NCBI GenBank assembly: GCA_025531455.1
Contig: JAMYHL010000169.1
Coordinates: forward strand, 1 to 17,624
Direction of reading: 5' to 3'
Source of the DNA: Apiotrichum sp. Y4204
Lineage: Eukaryota; Basidiomycota; Tremellomycetes; Trichosporonales; Trichosporonaceae
Length of the DNA stretch: 17,624 bases
A program made the position numbers and the translations under genes. The number at the start of each line of letters is the position of its first letter. The stretch's first letter is position 1. Below, piece by piece: positions 1-10,094 of this stretch. A model generated the notes under the pieces. That model ran no database searches, had not been told where the DNA came from, and saw only the letters and a program-made list of their open reading frames with translations.

Positions 1-389
1 GTTTGAGACTGACACCACAAACATCAAACAGAGTCAGTGTTGCATGGCGCAGGGAGGCAGAGCTCGTGGAATCAGAACCGTCAGTTGGCGGGTCAGCACT
101 TCAGACAGTTGGGCCAGGCCGTAAGCTGTTACCATGTCAGGTTTGTGGAGGCAATCAGTGAGTAATACGGTAAGTAGCCGCCTCCAGCACCATCCAAACA
201 ACCCCTGGCGCTCGACAGCGCTTGCGGCGCTTGGCCCGCACGGGCCGGCTTGGCTATGTGTGACATTGTAGTATCGTAGTAGTGTACAGTGGCCGTGGCT
301 GCGTAGTGTGTGGGTCGGGCAAGGGTAAGGGTCGAGGGAAGGGACGCAGACGCGAGCAACTTCACGTCACGCTCGGGGCTTCATGTGGG
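1..389. other. Left-edge flank downstream of gene 1, no gene seen
   Basis: This stretch lies 3' of the minus-strand gene that ends at 390. Reading both strands I see only short open frames without conserved motifs, splice-consistent extensions or a recognisable product. It probably holds the 3' UTR of the Ssr4-like gene and part of the next intergenic region. Confidence 0.5.
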
Positions 390-1333
390 CTACGCTGGCG
401 TTGCCTCGCTCCCGGCCGCCTCGAGGCGTTTCCGGAACGCGTCGAGCTCCTCGTCAAACTTGGCTTCCAGCTCGGCGTTGCTGCTCTCGAGCGCAAGCTG
501 GGGTGAGCGCGCGTCAGGATTGAGGGACTCACCACTTTTGCCTCCAGCGTTTCGCCGTCGAGCCCGAGGCCCTTCCACGGGTCAGACTGCGCGTCGGGTA
601 TTTCCTCTGCCTGTCAGTATCCTATTCGTCATTCTCAGCACGGCCAGCACGGACGCGCCGCATGAAGTTGCTCCACATGAACCGCCCAGCGTACGTCACA
701 AGTCACACCGTCACGTCTTCCCCGTCCGGACTTACTGATCTGCTCGGGACCAAACACTTCGGCCATCATCTCGTTCCGTGCGCGGTAGCGGTTCATAGCC
801 AGCTCACGGGGGTCGAGCTCGTCAAGCCTATCCGCCCACGGGTCGACGTCGGCGGCTGTCGGCGGTGCCATTGCGTTCTTCACGTAGTGCTCGCTGCCGT
901 GCGGCGGGGCCATCGCTGCCATGTGTCGGGGAAGCACCTGCGCCTGCGCTGCTGCACGTGCCTGCTGTCAGCCTGGATATGGGAGCTGATGTGGGAGTTT
1001 GAAGGACCAAACAACCCTCAGGAATCTCGACAACAACATCCACTTCGCACAAACATCACTAACACTCACACTCTGCTTCTTGCTCTTCTTCCCGGACGGC
1101 TGGCGCATCTGGAGCTGCTGCTGGCCCATGGCCGCGAGCTGCTGCTGCTGCGCGAGGAACGTCTGCTGCTGCTGCTGCAACATTGCGAGGTGCGCGGGGT
1201 CCATCGCCTGCATGCCTGGCGGCAGACCGGGCGCAGCACCTGGCGGGAACGGGTGGCCGGGGTGCGCGCCGGGCGCGCCGGGGTGTGCGCCGGGCTGGAA
1301 CTGGGGGATGGCGTTGGCGGGGAACGTGTTCAT
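390..1333 (-). CDS. Q/P/G-rich nuclear protein, candidate Ssr4-like SWI/SNF-RSC subunit
   Basis: Four exons on the minus strand: 1333-1070, 964-736, 606-533 and 497-390 give 675 nt and 224 aa with all phases kept. Introns are 105, 129 and 35 nt, each GT...AG with a CTGAC-like branch. Residues 1-45 are rich in Pro, Gly and Ala; 50-80 are Gln-rich; a basic KKSKK patch near 83-87 could be a nuclear signal. Residues 135-164 form the most conserved-looking block (LDELDPRELAMNRYRARNEM...), which resembles from memory the C-terminal region of fungal Ssr4, a subunit of the SWI/SNF and RSC chromatin remodellers. The tail (about 180-218) is Glu/Lys/Leu-rich and likely coiled coil. The protein is shorter than S. 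pombe Ssr4 (I recall roughly 400 aa) and seems to lack the N-terminal Ssr4 domain. The gene model is fairly secure; the family call is tentative. Confidence 0.6.
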
Positions 1334-1895
1334 CTTGGATGGATGTGTGGATGGGATGGATGTGGAGGGCTCGAGAACTCGAGGGATATGTGATGGACGC
1401 GTGGGGACGGCACTGCGCGAGACAAGTCGCGTCTAGAGTGGGGTAACGGATGTGGGGTCGGATGATCCAGATGACCCAGAGAGAAATGAATCAGGCTCGA
1501 GCGCAATCCAGGAGCTACGAGTGCCCCAGGGGTAGATGCTGTGGTATAAGCAGTACGACGATTGTCGGGATGTGGGATGGAGAGAGAGAACAATAGCGAG
1601 GAACAAAAGGATGAATTCCACTTCGAGGACAATGAGTGCGGCCCATCCCACAAGATGAGCTCTATGGGGGGGTGACAGCGCGGAGCAAAGTGCCTGACAA
1701 CAAAAGTCAAACAAAATCAACTATTACAATAACAGAAAACCTTAATTACCTTTGTGTCTCCCCATGCGAGCTGTCCCGATTACAAAAGTAGAGCTGTATA
1801 AATACAAAACCGTCATCACCACTCTGACAGACTCCTTTCCCCCTTTTGCCCCCGTTTTTTTGGACTGGGTCGCAAACAACAGACAGCCACAGACG
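1334..1895. promoter_or_regulatory. Bidirectional promoter region between genes 1 and 2
   Basis: This 562-bp gap separates two divergent starts. Next to the gene 1 start is a run of GGAT-type repeats (about 1337-1365), read in the gene's direction as CATCC repeats in the 5' UTR, followed by two XhoI-like palindromes in CTCGAGAACTCGAG (1370-1383). The middle is less GC-rich, with an A/T-rich patch around 1700-1760. A TATA-like box for gene 2 lies at 1797. No coding capacity is convincing here. Confidence 0.6.
1797..1804 (+). promoter_or_regulatory. TATA-like box upstream of gene 2
   Basis: TATAAATA lies 92 bp before the proposed ATG at 1896, in otherwise GC-rich DNA. Its position downstream of the in-frame ATG at 1752 is the main reason for choosing 1896 as the start. 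Confidence 0.5.
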
Positions 1896-4730
1896 ATGAC
1901 GAGCATGACTGTCACAACAGCATCAACTCCTCCTCCTCGTCCTCCTCGACCACCACGGCGACGACGAGCAGACTCCTTTTCCTCCATCCCAGCACCACAA
2001 CCCCTGTCCTTATCCACAGCATCCTCCCCAGCGCACTCTGCTTCCGCATCACCAGCACCCACACCCGCGCCGCGCCGCCGCCCGCGCCCCGTCTCCCTCC
2101 TCCCCATCCCGACATCCGCCGCCGCCGGAGACCGCAGGAGCCTGGGCCTGGGACATGCAAAGTGGAACCTCTCAAGTTTGAGTCTCCTCAACCCAGTCTC
2201 ACCCCCGCCCAGAAACTCCTCTCTCCCCGGTTCATCTGGAACAGGAACAGGCATGGCAGACCCCCGCACACCGTCATCCACCCGGATACCGCCCCGTCGC
2301 AAGGTGCGTGCAGCACGTTCGAAGTTCGTATCTCACACCAGGTGTCGTCGGTCGACCGCGAGCGACCGTACGCTGCCGGAGCCTCGGCGTCGGCCTCCGC
2401 CTCCGCCTTGTCAAATGGCCCACGTCTCAAGGCGCGAGTCAACGTTGCGGAAATCGTCAGCCCCGGGTCCGTGGGCGGGATAGGGCCGCCGCGGCTTCGC
2501 AAAACCCCTTCGTCCCTCAGCGGCGGTGACTCCAACCATTCCTCCCAACAGTCATCAACACCAACGCTGTACGGCCGCCCCCGCTCCCCCGTGTCCACCT
2601 CGTCGCGGTCGAGCGTCGGCGTCGGCCCGGCTACCCCCAGCTCGAGCACGGTCGGCACGCACACCAAGCCGCGGGTGGCAAAAGCCGCCCAAACGGCGCG
2701 GTCAGGGACATCCACACCCGGCGCCTCAGCTCCTTCCTCCGCCTCGGCCCCTGTTTCGGTCACGTCTACACCGACATTCCGTCGTCCTCCGAGTGTTATC
2801 GGCACGCAGGCGGGTTTCGCCACCGCCACACCGACACGATCCCCGCCGCAGCGCCGCTCGCCGACGGGTAGCGCCGTCGGGAGCAGCCGTCCAACCAGCG
2901 CCGCGATGGCGAGCATGGAGTCCCGCTTCAAAACGGCGTTGGCAGGCAACCACTCGGAACCGTCCCCGTCGCCAGCGTCGGCAGCCACCTCGCCGCCTGC
3001 AGCAACCCACGTCACCCCGCCCGTGTCGACGCGGGTCCATGTCCGCTCGCCATCTGCAAAAGTTTCCATATCGGCAGCGGCTGGAACCCGCCATCCCATC
3101 ACAACGGCTGTCGGAATGGACGACCCATATGCGGGCGTTGGCGGGCGTCCGACAACAGCTGCAGCAGCGGCAGCAGCGTCTGCCGCCGCAGCTGCGGCCG
3201 CTTTTGCGCCTGCTGCGCGCGACCCGTATGCTACGGATCGTCCATCACCCAGTGCCGGCCACAGCCCGCTAAACCCCCTCCACAGCCCGAGTACACTCAT
3301 GGAGGTGACACCGGAATGGGCTAACCAGACGACGAACGAGGGCAGCGCAACAGGCCTACAGCTTCCCCAGCCACCAATGTCCTCCTCCCTCCTATCTCCC
3401 TCGACCCTTATTCCCTCCCTTATGCCCCCGACGCCGCCGCAGTTTGGCCTCGAGGGCGAGCAACCGTCTCCATTCGGTGCGGCGTTTGGCTCTGCCACAC
3501 TCACCACACCCGACGCCGAGCCGAACCTGTCCTCCAACCACTCCTCCCCCGTTCGCCCCACTGTTCCCCTCGAGGGACCTTCTCCCCTCCGCGCTCAGTT
3601 CCCCCGCCTCAGTGTGCAGCCTCACCCCACCGCGTCCTGCCCCTCCTCCCCGACACCTGGTGACAGCCCATTAGCCGGCAATGTGACGACTCGTCGGCCA
3701 CAGCGTGCCCCGCTCCCGTGGAATCCTCATATTATTCCTCTGACGCTGAGCACCGCTCCCGACTCTCCCGCGCTCCGAACCGTCGCGCTCCCGGTTATGA
3801 CACCGACCCGTAGTCCGGATTCTGCTGATGACTACGTGAGCCACGGGCAGCAGGAAGTCACCATCGTTGCACGCGTCCGTGGTATGGCCAACGGTGCCCA
3901 TGGCAGCGTGCGGCGATACAGTTCATCGAGTGCCGGCAGCGACGACTACGGGAGCACTCCGCACAGCGGTGCCGACACGCCGTTCCGCTCTGGCGACCGC
4001 CTCAGCGGGAGCACAATAGCGGACGACTCAGCGGCCGAGGGCGACAAGCACGACGCCGGGGACGTCTTCTCAGACGAGGAGAAGGCGAAGGTGGACCGCA
4101 AGGTGGGTCCATGATTTGCTTCTTCGCTAATGCCAGATTGCCGACCTAGAAATCTCCAATGCGTCACTCATGGCCATCAACCGCAGCCTGGAGGCAACAA
4201 AGGCCAAGCAGCGGAGCGAGATCTTGCGCCTGAAGCGCATGCTGCGCGAGTCGCAGTCGGGCCTCGTGCGCGCGGCGGCCGACGCCACGCCAATACCCGG
4301 TGTGGTACCCACGCCGCTCGCGCGCGTGTCGAGCACCGACGACGAGGGCGGGGGATGGGGCGACGACGAGATGGACGACCCGGAGCTCGAGGCGCGCTGG
4401 GACCGCCTCGCGAGCCTGGTCGGCACGATGCGCAAGCGCGGCGAGGACGCTGTCGAGCGCGGAAAGGAGGAGACCAAGCCGGCGATGCAGCGCGTCCTCG
4501 GCTGGCTCGAGGTCGAGGCAATGGACACCGGCGCGTCGCCGTCTGAGATTGGCGATGACGGCGAGACCCCCGGCCGGCAACGCAATGTCGACAGCATCTC
4601 CAACAGCATGACCGAGGACGACGTGTATCACACCGACTACACGGATGTGACGTACTCGACCAACGTGAGCGCCGCGTCGAACGCGACGCAGCTGGCTGGA
4701 GAAGTGCTGCAGCGCGGACAGCGATTTTAA
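1896..4730 (+). CDS. Uncharacterised 920-aa Ser/Pro/Ala-rich protein with C-terminal coiled coil
   Basis: Three exons: 1896-2303, 2342-4102 and 4137-4730 (2763 nt, 920 aa). Introns of 38 and 34 nt are both phase 0; the second ends in GCTAATGCCAG. I do not recognise the family. The first 720 residues are low-complexity: proline-rich start with PPRPPRPPRRRR, many S/T-P sites (possible phosphorylation targets), and a polyalanine stretch near residues 404-428 (codons about 3150-3210). Exon 3 opens with a more ordered segment, residues about 724-762 (IADLEISNASLMAINRSLE, then a Lys/Arg/Leu heptad-like helix), followed by an acidic region (DDEGGGWGDDEMDDPELE, about 800) and a second helical stretch. 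The NASLMAINRSLE block recalls other fungal hypothetical proteins, but I cannot name them. An in-frame ATG at 1752 is upstream of the TATA-like box, so 1896 is preferred. A 457-codon frame on the opposite strand is a GC-driven shadow. Confidence 0.75.
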
Positions 4731-4847
4731 TAGCAGAAGAATAGGAAGAGTGTACGCAGTGCAGGGTGCGTAGATCGGGCGTTATTTTGATAGAATGTAT
4801 GCATATAACGACGACGTGATGACATGCTCTCCATTAATCTAGCCCAT

Positions 4848-7515
4848 CTACTGCCGCAGCCCGACGACGGTGTTGTACTCGTTCCGGCTGAGACGCCATG
4901 GAATGCCTGAGTTGGCAAAGAACTCTTCCGGGTCCTCGTCGGCATCGAGGTTGAGCGCGGTCGCAATCTGCTGCAGGCGCGTAAACTTGTCGCGTGCGCC
5001 GCCGTAGCTCGCCTGCGTGGAGAGGTAGTTTGCCACGCCGCGCACGTCGCGCTCGTAGCGTATCGCGCCGAGCTTCAGTCAGCACAACCATTCAAACGCT
5101 GTGCTTACCTCTGTAAACTGCATGCCCATGACCATCTTCTCCCACGGACGCACGAGCGTCTCAACCGTCATGTTGAAGAAGACCTGGTAGTTGTGGTCCG
5201 TGAACGCGTCCTGCAATGTCAATAACCAGGCAACTAAGTCTAATATCCGCTTCGGCTCACCCTGTATCCATCCACGACGCCCTCCCACGCACGCTGGAAG
5301 CGGCGGCGCACGAGATCGGCCTCCTCGGCGTCCGCGAACCCGTCCTCGTCGAGCGCATAGCTCACGCCGCGATAACACTCGTCGAGGAGCGGCCGGAGTC
5401 GCGGGCGGGTAAGCGTGTTGAATAGCTGTTCGAGGCCCGTGCGCGCGGCTGAGCGGAAACGGCCCGCCAGATCGCCAAGTAGGTCCAGCTCGTCGTTTAC
5501 GGAGGATAGCTCGCGGTCCAAGTACACTGCTGGGAGGGTTGCGCGTGTCTCGGCCAATAGACGGTCCGTGTACGTTGCGGACATGTCGAGGTCGTTGATA
5601 AAGATCTGGTGTGAGAGGGGAGAGGAAGCGGAGGCGGTTTGCCAAACTCACGACAAAGGTCTCGCGCTGGTCGCGCTCGCGGCGCTCCTTTTCGCCGCGG
5701 TCGTATGTTGTCCCCTGTGCGAGGGCCTGGTCCATCTTCTTGGACAATACCGCAGCATAGTCCTTCTCGAGGACTGTCGCGATGCGCTCGCGCATCGAGC
5801 GCAGGGTGCCCACTGACCCTGAGGAGAGGACACGCTGGAGGACGACCTTGATAAGGTAGAATGTGTCGTCGAGGATGGAGCTGAGGTGGGGCTTGGCGCT
5901 CGTGTCGGCCGCGTCTAGGCGGTGTGCCTTCTCGACACTGCTGCGAAGGTACCACAGCTCGAGGGGCTCGTAGTACGTCTTGAGGAGGTTTTCAATTGCG
6001 CGCTGCGAGTCCGAGTGTTCAACGACGTCGCTCGACGTGTCCTGCTCCTCCTCTCCCTCCTCGTCTTCGGCCAGACGGGCAGCCACGAAACGGCGGAAGA
6101 GCGCCCATCGCCCGCCGAGCGCGACGAGTTCGCCAAGTACGCGGTCGACATCGCGCGGGTCCGGGCCGGCATCCTCCTCCTGTGGAACGGGGGTGGCGGG
6201 CGCGGTGGCCTTGCGGACACCAGGCGCATAGCTCTGGAGCGCGGAGGAGAGGTTGGATGTCGTGTTCGCGAGGGACTGGAGGGAGAGCGGGGTCTGTTGC
6301 CCGGCCGCGCCTGGGGGGAGGAGGGAGGCGAAGAGCGGGGGCAGGAGAGACGGGTTGGAAAGGAGCGGGAAACGCGACGCACGCGTCTCAGAGATCAGCC
6401 GCCCCACGCGCCGCTCCTCCTCCCACCCCTCGACGAGGTTGCGCACCACCCGGTCGCTCTCGCCCACTAGCCGCCCGACGACCGTGCGCATCCTCCCGGG
6501 CCCATAATACTTGTCCACCACGGGCTGGTGCTGGTCGATAATGTGCGCGATCGACTCGAGCAGCGACGTCAGGTGCATGAGATAGTAGGCCGGTGATGAG
6601 GCTGCGAGCGTCAGTGAGCAAGCCGTGCATAGCATTCTTGGACTCACGCTTTCCGGCAGCACTGTTCCGTGTCTTGACGAGCCCAACAACAAAGTCTCCG
6701 TACGCAGCCAGTCCCTCGTCCTCGGCGCCAATACCAGGCCACAGGCGGAAGTACCTGCTGACCTCCTGTTCGTCGCGGCGCTCAGCGGCAGCATCGAATT
6801 CGCGCCGGAACGTGGTGAGGAGCACGGCGCGCAGCTCGTCGAGCTGCTGTGGCGGCGGAAGCGGGGATTGCGGTGTGGGCTATAAGCGTGAGTATGATTC
6901 CCAACCTTCCAAACACTCTACTCACCACAGCAGCACCCGCAAACCCGCCATTTATAACCACGTCGCGCACGCCCATCGCCCTGCGGCACGCGCGCGACGC
7001 CGACTCCCAGTCCTGCCGCTCAATCGCCCCCGAAAGCGTCTGCAGCGCATTCTACCGTCAGTTTCCCCCTTCTCCTCTCATCTCACCTTCAGCTCCAGCA
7101 CCTCGGTAACCACGTCCGCAGCCTCTCTTACGCGGCCAATTTCGCTGTCGAGTTTCCTGACTTTTCCGCCTACACGCTCGCTCGTCTCCCACACGCGCCC
7201 CACGCGCGCGACGAGACCCTCCGTCTCGAACCCCAGCCCGAGCGCGAGCGCGTCTTCTCCCGGCGCGCCATCAACTTGGGAGGTGAGCGCGTCGACTTCC
7301 CGCGAAAGCCCCCCGAGATCCGAGAGCGCCGAGTCGACGCCAGCGCGGTCCGAGATGAGCGCGTTCAGCGCCATGGTTAGGTCCGCCTCGCGGCGCGTTA
7401 GGTGTGCGAGCTGCGCGGCGATCTCGGACGGCGTGGTTATTGAGCGCGGGTCGAGGGGCGGCGGCGTCGGAGAGGCGCTCGTGCTCGAGAGCGGGGAAGG
7501 GGAGGCGACCACCAT
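4848..7515 (-). CDS. COG4: Conserved oligomeric Golgi complex subunit 4
   Basis: Seven exons on the minus strand: 7515-7087, 7051-6926, 6879-6648, 6601-5652, 5605-5261, 5210-5109 and 5072-4848 (2409 nt, 802 aa; human COG4 is about 785 aa). Introns are 35, 46, 46, 46, 50 and 36 nt; phases all agree. Cog4 belongs to lobe A of the COG tethering complex, which acts in retrograde vesicle traffic at the Golgi and works with SNAREs and Sly1. Evidence: N-terminal coiled coil with SEIGRVREAADVVTEVLELK; the middle YYLMHLTSLLESIAHIIDQH and VDKYYGPGRM; ALFRRFVAARL; FYLIKVVLQRVLSSG; and a C-terminal domain with the RDKFTRLQQIATALNLD and SRNEYNTVVGLR motifs. The last intron ends in GAAG rather than CAG. 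An open frame continues upstream to 7800, but ATG 7513-7515 begins the conserved protein. It converges on gene 2 with 117 bp between stops. Confidence 0.93.
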
Positions 7516-7930
7516 TGTGCGCGCTTGTGGTTGCCTTGATGTTGCGCTTGGGGAAGATTGTGTAGTGTAAAGTGGAGGTGTGCTGGCATGGCGATGACGG
7601 CGATGGATGCGGCCAACTCGTGTGGTGGTGTTAGCACTTGGGGGCGACAAAGGGATTTTTATGAAGCAACCCGCCATGTTATCCACGTAAATAAGCAAAA
7701 GAGGCAGATGCACCTCAGCCAACTGAGAAGCCTCGTTTGCGTCAGTCGTGCTCGAGTATCTAACATTCTGGGCACCCCTGGTACTGGCACTGCCTCTCAT
7801 CTGACATTGGGCTGCGTGACTCTAGCCAGACCTCGACCACAACGGTCCCCATCCAACATCTCCCTTGCTCTTACTCTCCTTCTGCTCGCAGAGATGCATA
7901 TAGTATACACGACACACTCCGACTCTACGC
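7516..7930. other. Intergenic: COG4 promoter and eIF2-beta 3' UTR
   Basis: These 415 bp separate the COG4 start from the eIF2-beta stop, with both genes on the minus strand. I see no gene, clear TATA box or repeat. The upstream open frame that reaches 7800 in the COG4 frame codes for low-similarity sequence and is taken as untranslated. Confidence 0.5.
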
Positions 7931-9230
7931 CTACGCGGGCTTGATACGGCGGCCGACCTGGGCCTGGAAACCGGCCTTGATGGCGGTGACGGACCGGCGC
8001 GAGCCACACGACTCGCAGGTGAGGAAGTACAGACGGTTCTCCTTGCCGAGCAACGTGTCGGGCGACTTGCAGATTTTGCAAGTGACGTACTCGACTGGAC
8101 TGTGTGAGCAAGCTGGAAACAATACACAAAGTGGAATAGAGTTGCGCCGACTCGGACAGGAACAGGCTCGACTCCACATTGAAGGTCGAGTCGATGACAG
8201 CCCTCTTTAATCGAGCACCACACAACCTTGTACCTGACGGCTCTCTGCACTCACCAATGTACTTGCGCAGGACGTTCTCAATCTGCTTCTGGTTGAAACG
8301 ACCACGGAGGACGAGACGCTGGGCGCCGTCCATGGATCCCTGGGTACCCAACTCTGCGTAGAGGAACATGAGGACGTGCTCGGGCTGACGGTGGAGACGG
8401 CGGCAGATGTCGACAAAGTTGGCAAACGACGTCTTCTTTGTGCCCTCACGAGTCACCTGAGGCGGGACGATCGTGTACCTGCGCTTCTCGCCGGCAAGCT
8501 CGGGGTTGTTGAGGTGGAGGAGGGTGAAGAAGCGCTTCAACAGCTCCTCGTATGTCGGGTCACGGTTCTCGGCAACCCAGGGGTCAACACCGCCAGTCTC
8601 CGCGCCCTCTCCCTCGCCGCCCTTGAACATGTCGTCGTCGTGGTCTCCGTCGTCATCATTTCCTCCGTCGAGCTCGTCAAGCTGGGGTCAGTGGGGAATG
8701 ACAGAGAAAAGTTAGGGTGGAGGTTGGACAAGTGGCCACAGAGCAATGCGGAGGCGCACTGCGGCCGTGTCTCGCCACTGTGTGATGAGCCACTGCTGCT
8801 GCTCGCAGAAGATACTGAGCAGCTGGCCACACACAACCTCGTTCCCACCGACGCACCTCCTTAGCAAAGTCCGCCGCCTTTGCCTTCTTCTTCTTCTTGA
8901 TCGGGATGTCGGCGCCCTCTGCGGCCGACGACGAGGGCTCGGCGCTCTCGAGGTCGAGGGGGATCTCCTTTTTCTTCTTCTTCTTCTTCTTGAGGTCGCC
9001 AAAGAGGTTGTCCGGGTCCTCGGCGGCCTTCTCAGCGGGGGCGGCCTCGGCAGCAGCAGTGCTCGACTCGGCCTCGGGCTCGGGGGCAGCGGGCGCAGGT
9101 GCGTCGTCGACGTCGGCAACGGCAACCTTTTTCTTCTTCTTCTTCATTCCCGCAAAGAGATCAACCTCGGGGTCCGCCACTGTCTGTCAGCAAATGCAAT
9201 GTGGCGCGCGACCAAAAGGCAAGACGCACT
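7931..9230 (-). CDS. SUI3: Translation initiation factor eIF2 subunit beta
   Basis: Exons on the minus strand: 9230 (the A of ATG only), 9179-8857, 8681-8255 and 8094-7931 (915 nt, 304 aa; yeast Sui3 is 285 aa). Introns are 50, 175 and 160 nt. The protein is part of the eIF2 heterotrimer that delivers initiator tRNA-Met to the 40S subunit. Three lysine blocks at residues 13-18, 64-71 and 95-99 are the known binding sites for eIF5 and eIF2B-epsilon in this family. The eIF2-beta domain follows ([35 protein letters not shown], then [14 protein letters not shown]), and a C-terminal zinc ribbon has C256, C259, C277 and C280 (CKICKSPDT...CESCG). The conserved frame reaches back to VADPEVDLF with no ATG before its acceptor at 9180; joining it to the A at 9230 makes ATG. 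If this is wrong, Met12 (GMKKKKKK) would be the start. It is divergent from ATP3. Confidence 0.92.
9180..9229 (-). other. Intron splitting the eIF2-beta start codon (A|TG)
   Basis: On the minus strand the donor GTGCGT follows ...CATCA and the acceptor ...GCTGACAGACAG precedes TGGCGGACC. Splicing joins A and TG into ATG, in frame with the eIF2-beta protein. The unspliced RNA has no ATG between here and about 9449, so translation of full-length protein would need this splice. This is read from sequence and not confirmed by cDNA. Confidence 0.6.
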
Positions 9231-10094
9231 GATGACTGATTGGGTGTGGTGGAGGGTGGCGAAAGGGAAAGGGGAATGGAACGGGCCGCGCGGCTTTTTC
9301 TTTTAGTTGTCGCTGTCCTGTCGGTGCTCTGCGCGACGGGTGCTTTCGGTGGCGACTGGGGTGGTGGTGGTGGAGATGGAGGGTGGTAGTGGGAAAGCTC
9401 TTTGTAATAGCGACGACAGTGGACACACCGTACAAAAGAGTTCTGCTCTGTGGCTCACATTGTGCCCTTCCCCTCACTCTTCCCTGGTAAGCAATATTTG
9501 CCTCCGTCTTTCGTCACAGCTCAACTCCACTCGACTCGGTCCGCGGCTGCTCCAGAGCCACGGTGCGGCGTTTCGGCGTTATCCCCTGGCTGGCCTGGCT
9601 GGGGGGAGGTGCACATGGCTGTGGGTGGGATGGATGGCTGTGGACCGAGTTGCTCCGTCGGTCCCTCTCGGGTTACAAGCTAGCCCAAGGCTGTACGCTG
9701 GTTGGCTGTCGGTTCTGGCTGCAGCTAGCTGGGGGGTGGGAGGGGAATGGCACTGGCGCAGAGGAAGACACTTCGGTGGGGTGAGGGGGAAGGCACTTTT
9801 GGCTGGTGGCACTGGGGGTGCGTGTGTGGGCAGAGCGAGAAGCATGGCTCTGGCTGGTTAGCTGCTGGCTGGCTGGCAAGGAGACTGTCCCCTGGCAGTG
9901 GATTGCTCCTGGCTGGCTGGATGCTTCCGCCTGCGCTGCCTGGCTGGCTGCTGGCTGGTTGCTGGCTGGTTGCTGGCTGGCTGCTCTGCTCTCCGCCGTC
10001 GCTCTCCGATGTTCAGTCACCACCTCAACCCCTTCTCGGCTCACCACTCCTTACTCTCTCCACCCCACCACTCTCCCTCCCCACCCCGCCCAAA
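9231..10094. promoter_or_regulatory. Divergent promoter region eIF2-beta / ATP3 with CTGG repeats
   Basis: These 864 bp contain no convincing gene. Near the eIF2-beta side a CCAAT (minus strand, around 9238-9242) sits just before exon 1's end. From about 9586 to 9982 the plus strand carries at least ten copies of TGGCTGG, densest at 9848-9982. The last 75 bp before ATP3 are strongly C/T-rich, likely the ATP3 5' UTR, ending in CCCCGCCCAAA before the ATG. Confidence 0.6.
9950..9982 (+). repeat. 11-bp tandem repeat GCTGGCTGGTT, three copies
   Basis: Units at 9950-9960, 9961-9971 and 9972-9982; the first two are identical and the third ends in CT in place of TT. It forms the core of a longer TGGCTGG-rich region upstream of ATP3, about 113 bp before the ATG at its near end, so it is either promoter or 5' UTR sequence. 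Confidence 0.85.

Noticed and set aside
1752..1895. Upstream ATG for gene 2
   Set aside because: A TATA-like box lies between this ATG and the 1896 ATG, so the transcript probably starts after it.
2188..3561. 457-codon open frame on the minus strand inside gene 2
   Set aside because: It overlaps the plus-strand exon, which continues through two phase-consistent introns into a coiled-coil end. The opposite frame has no recognisable motif and is explained by high GC.
7516..7800. Upstream in-frame extension of COG4
   Set aside because: Sequence is low in similarity to any COG4 start and would overlap the promoter; ATG 7515 directly precedes the typical N-terminal region.
8682..8856. Possible snoRNA in eIF2-beta intron 2
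   Set aside because: The intron is long for this genome, but no C/D boxes and no convincing H/ACA hinge and ACA end were found.
8903..8998. TTCTTC-type trinucleotide runs in the eIF2-beta gene
   Set aside because: They encode the family's known lysine blocks, so no separate repeat element is needed.
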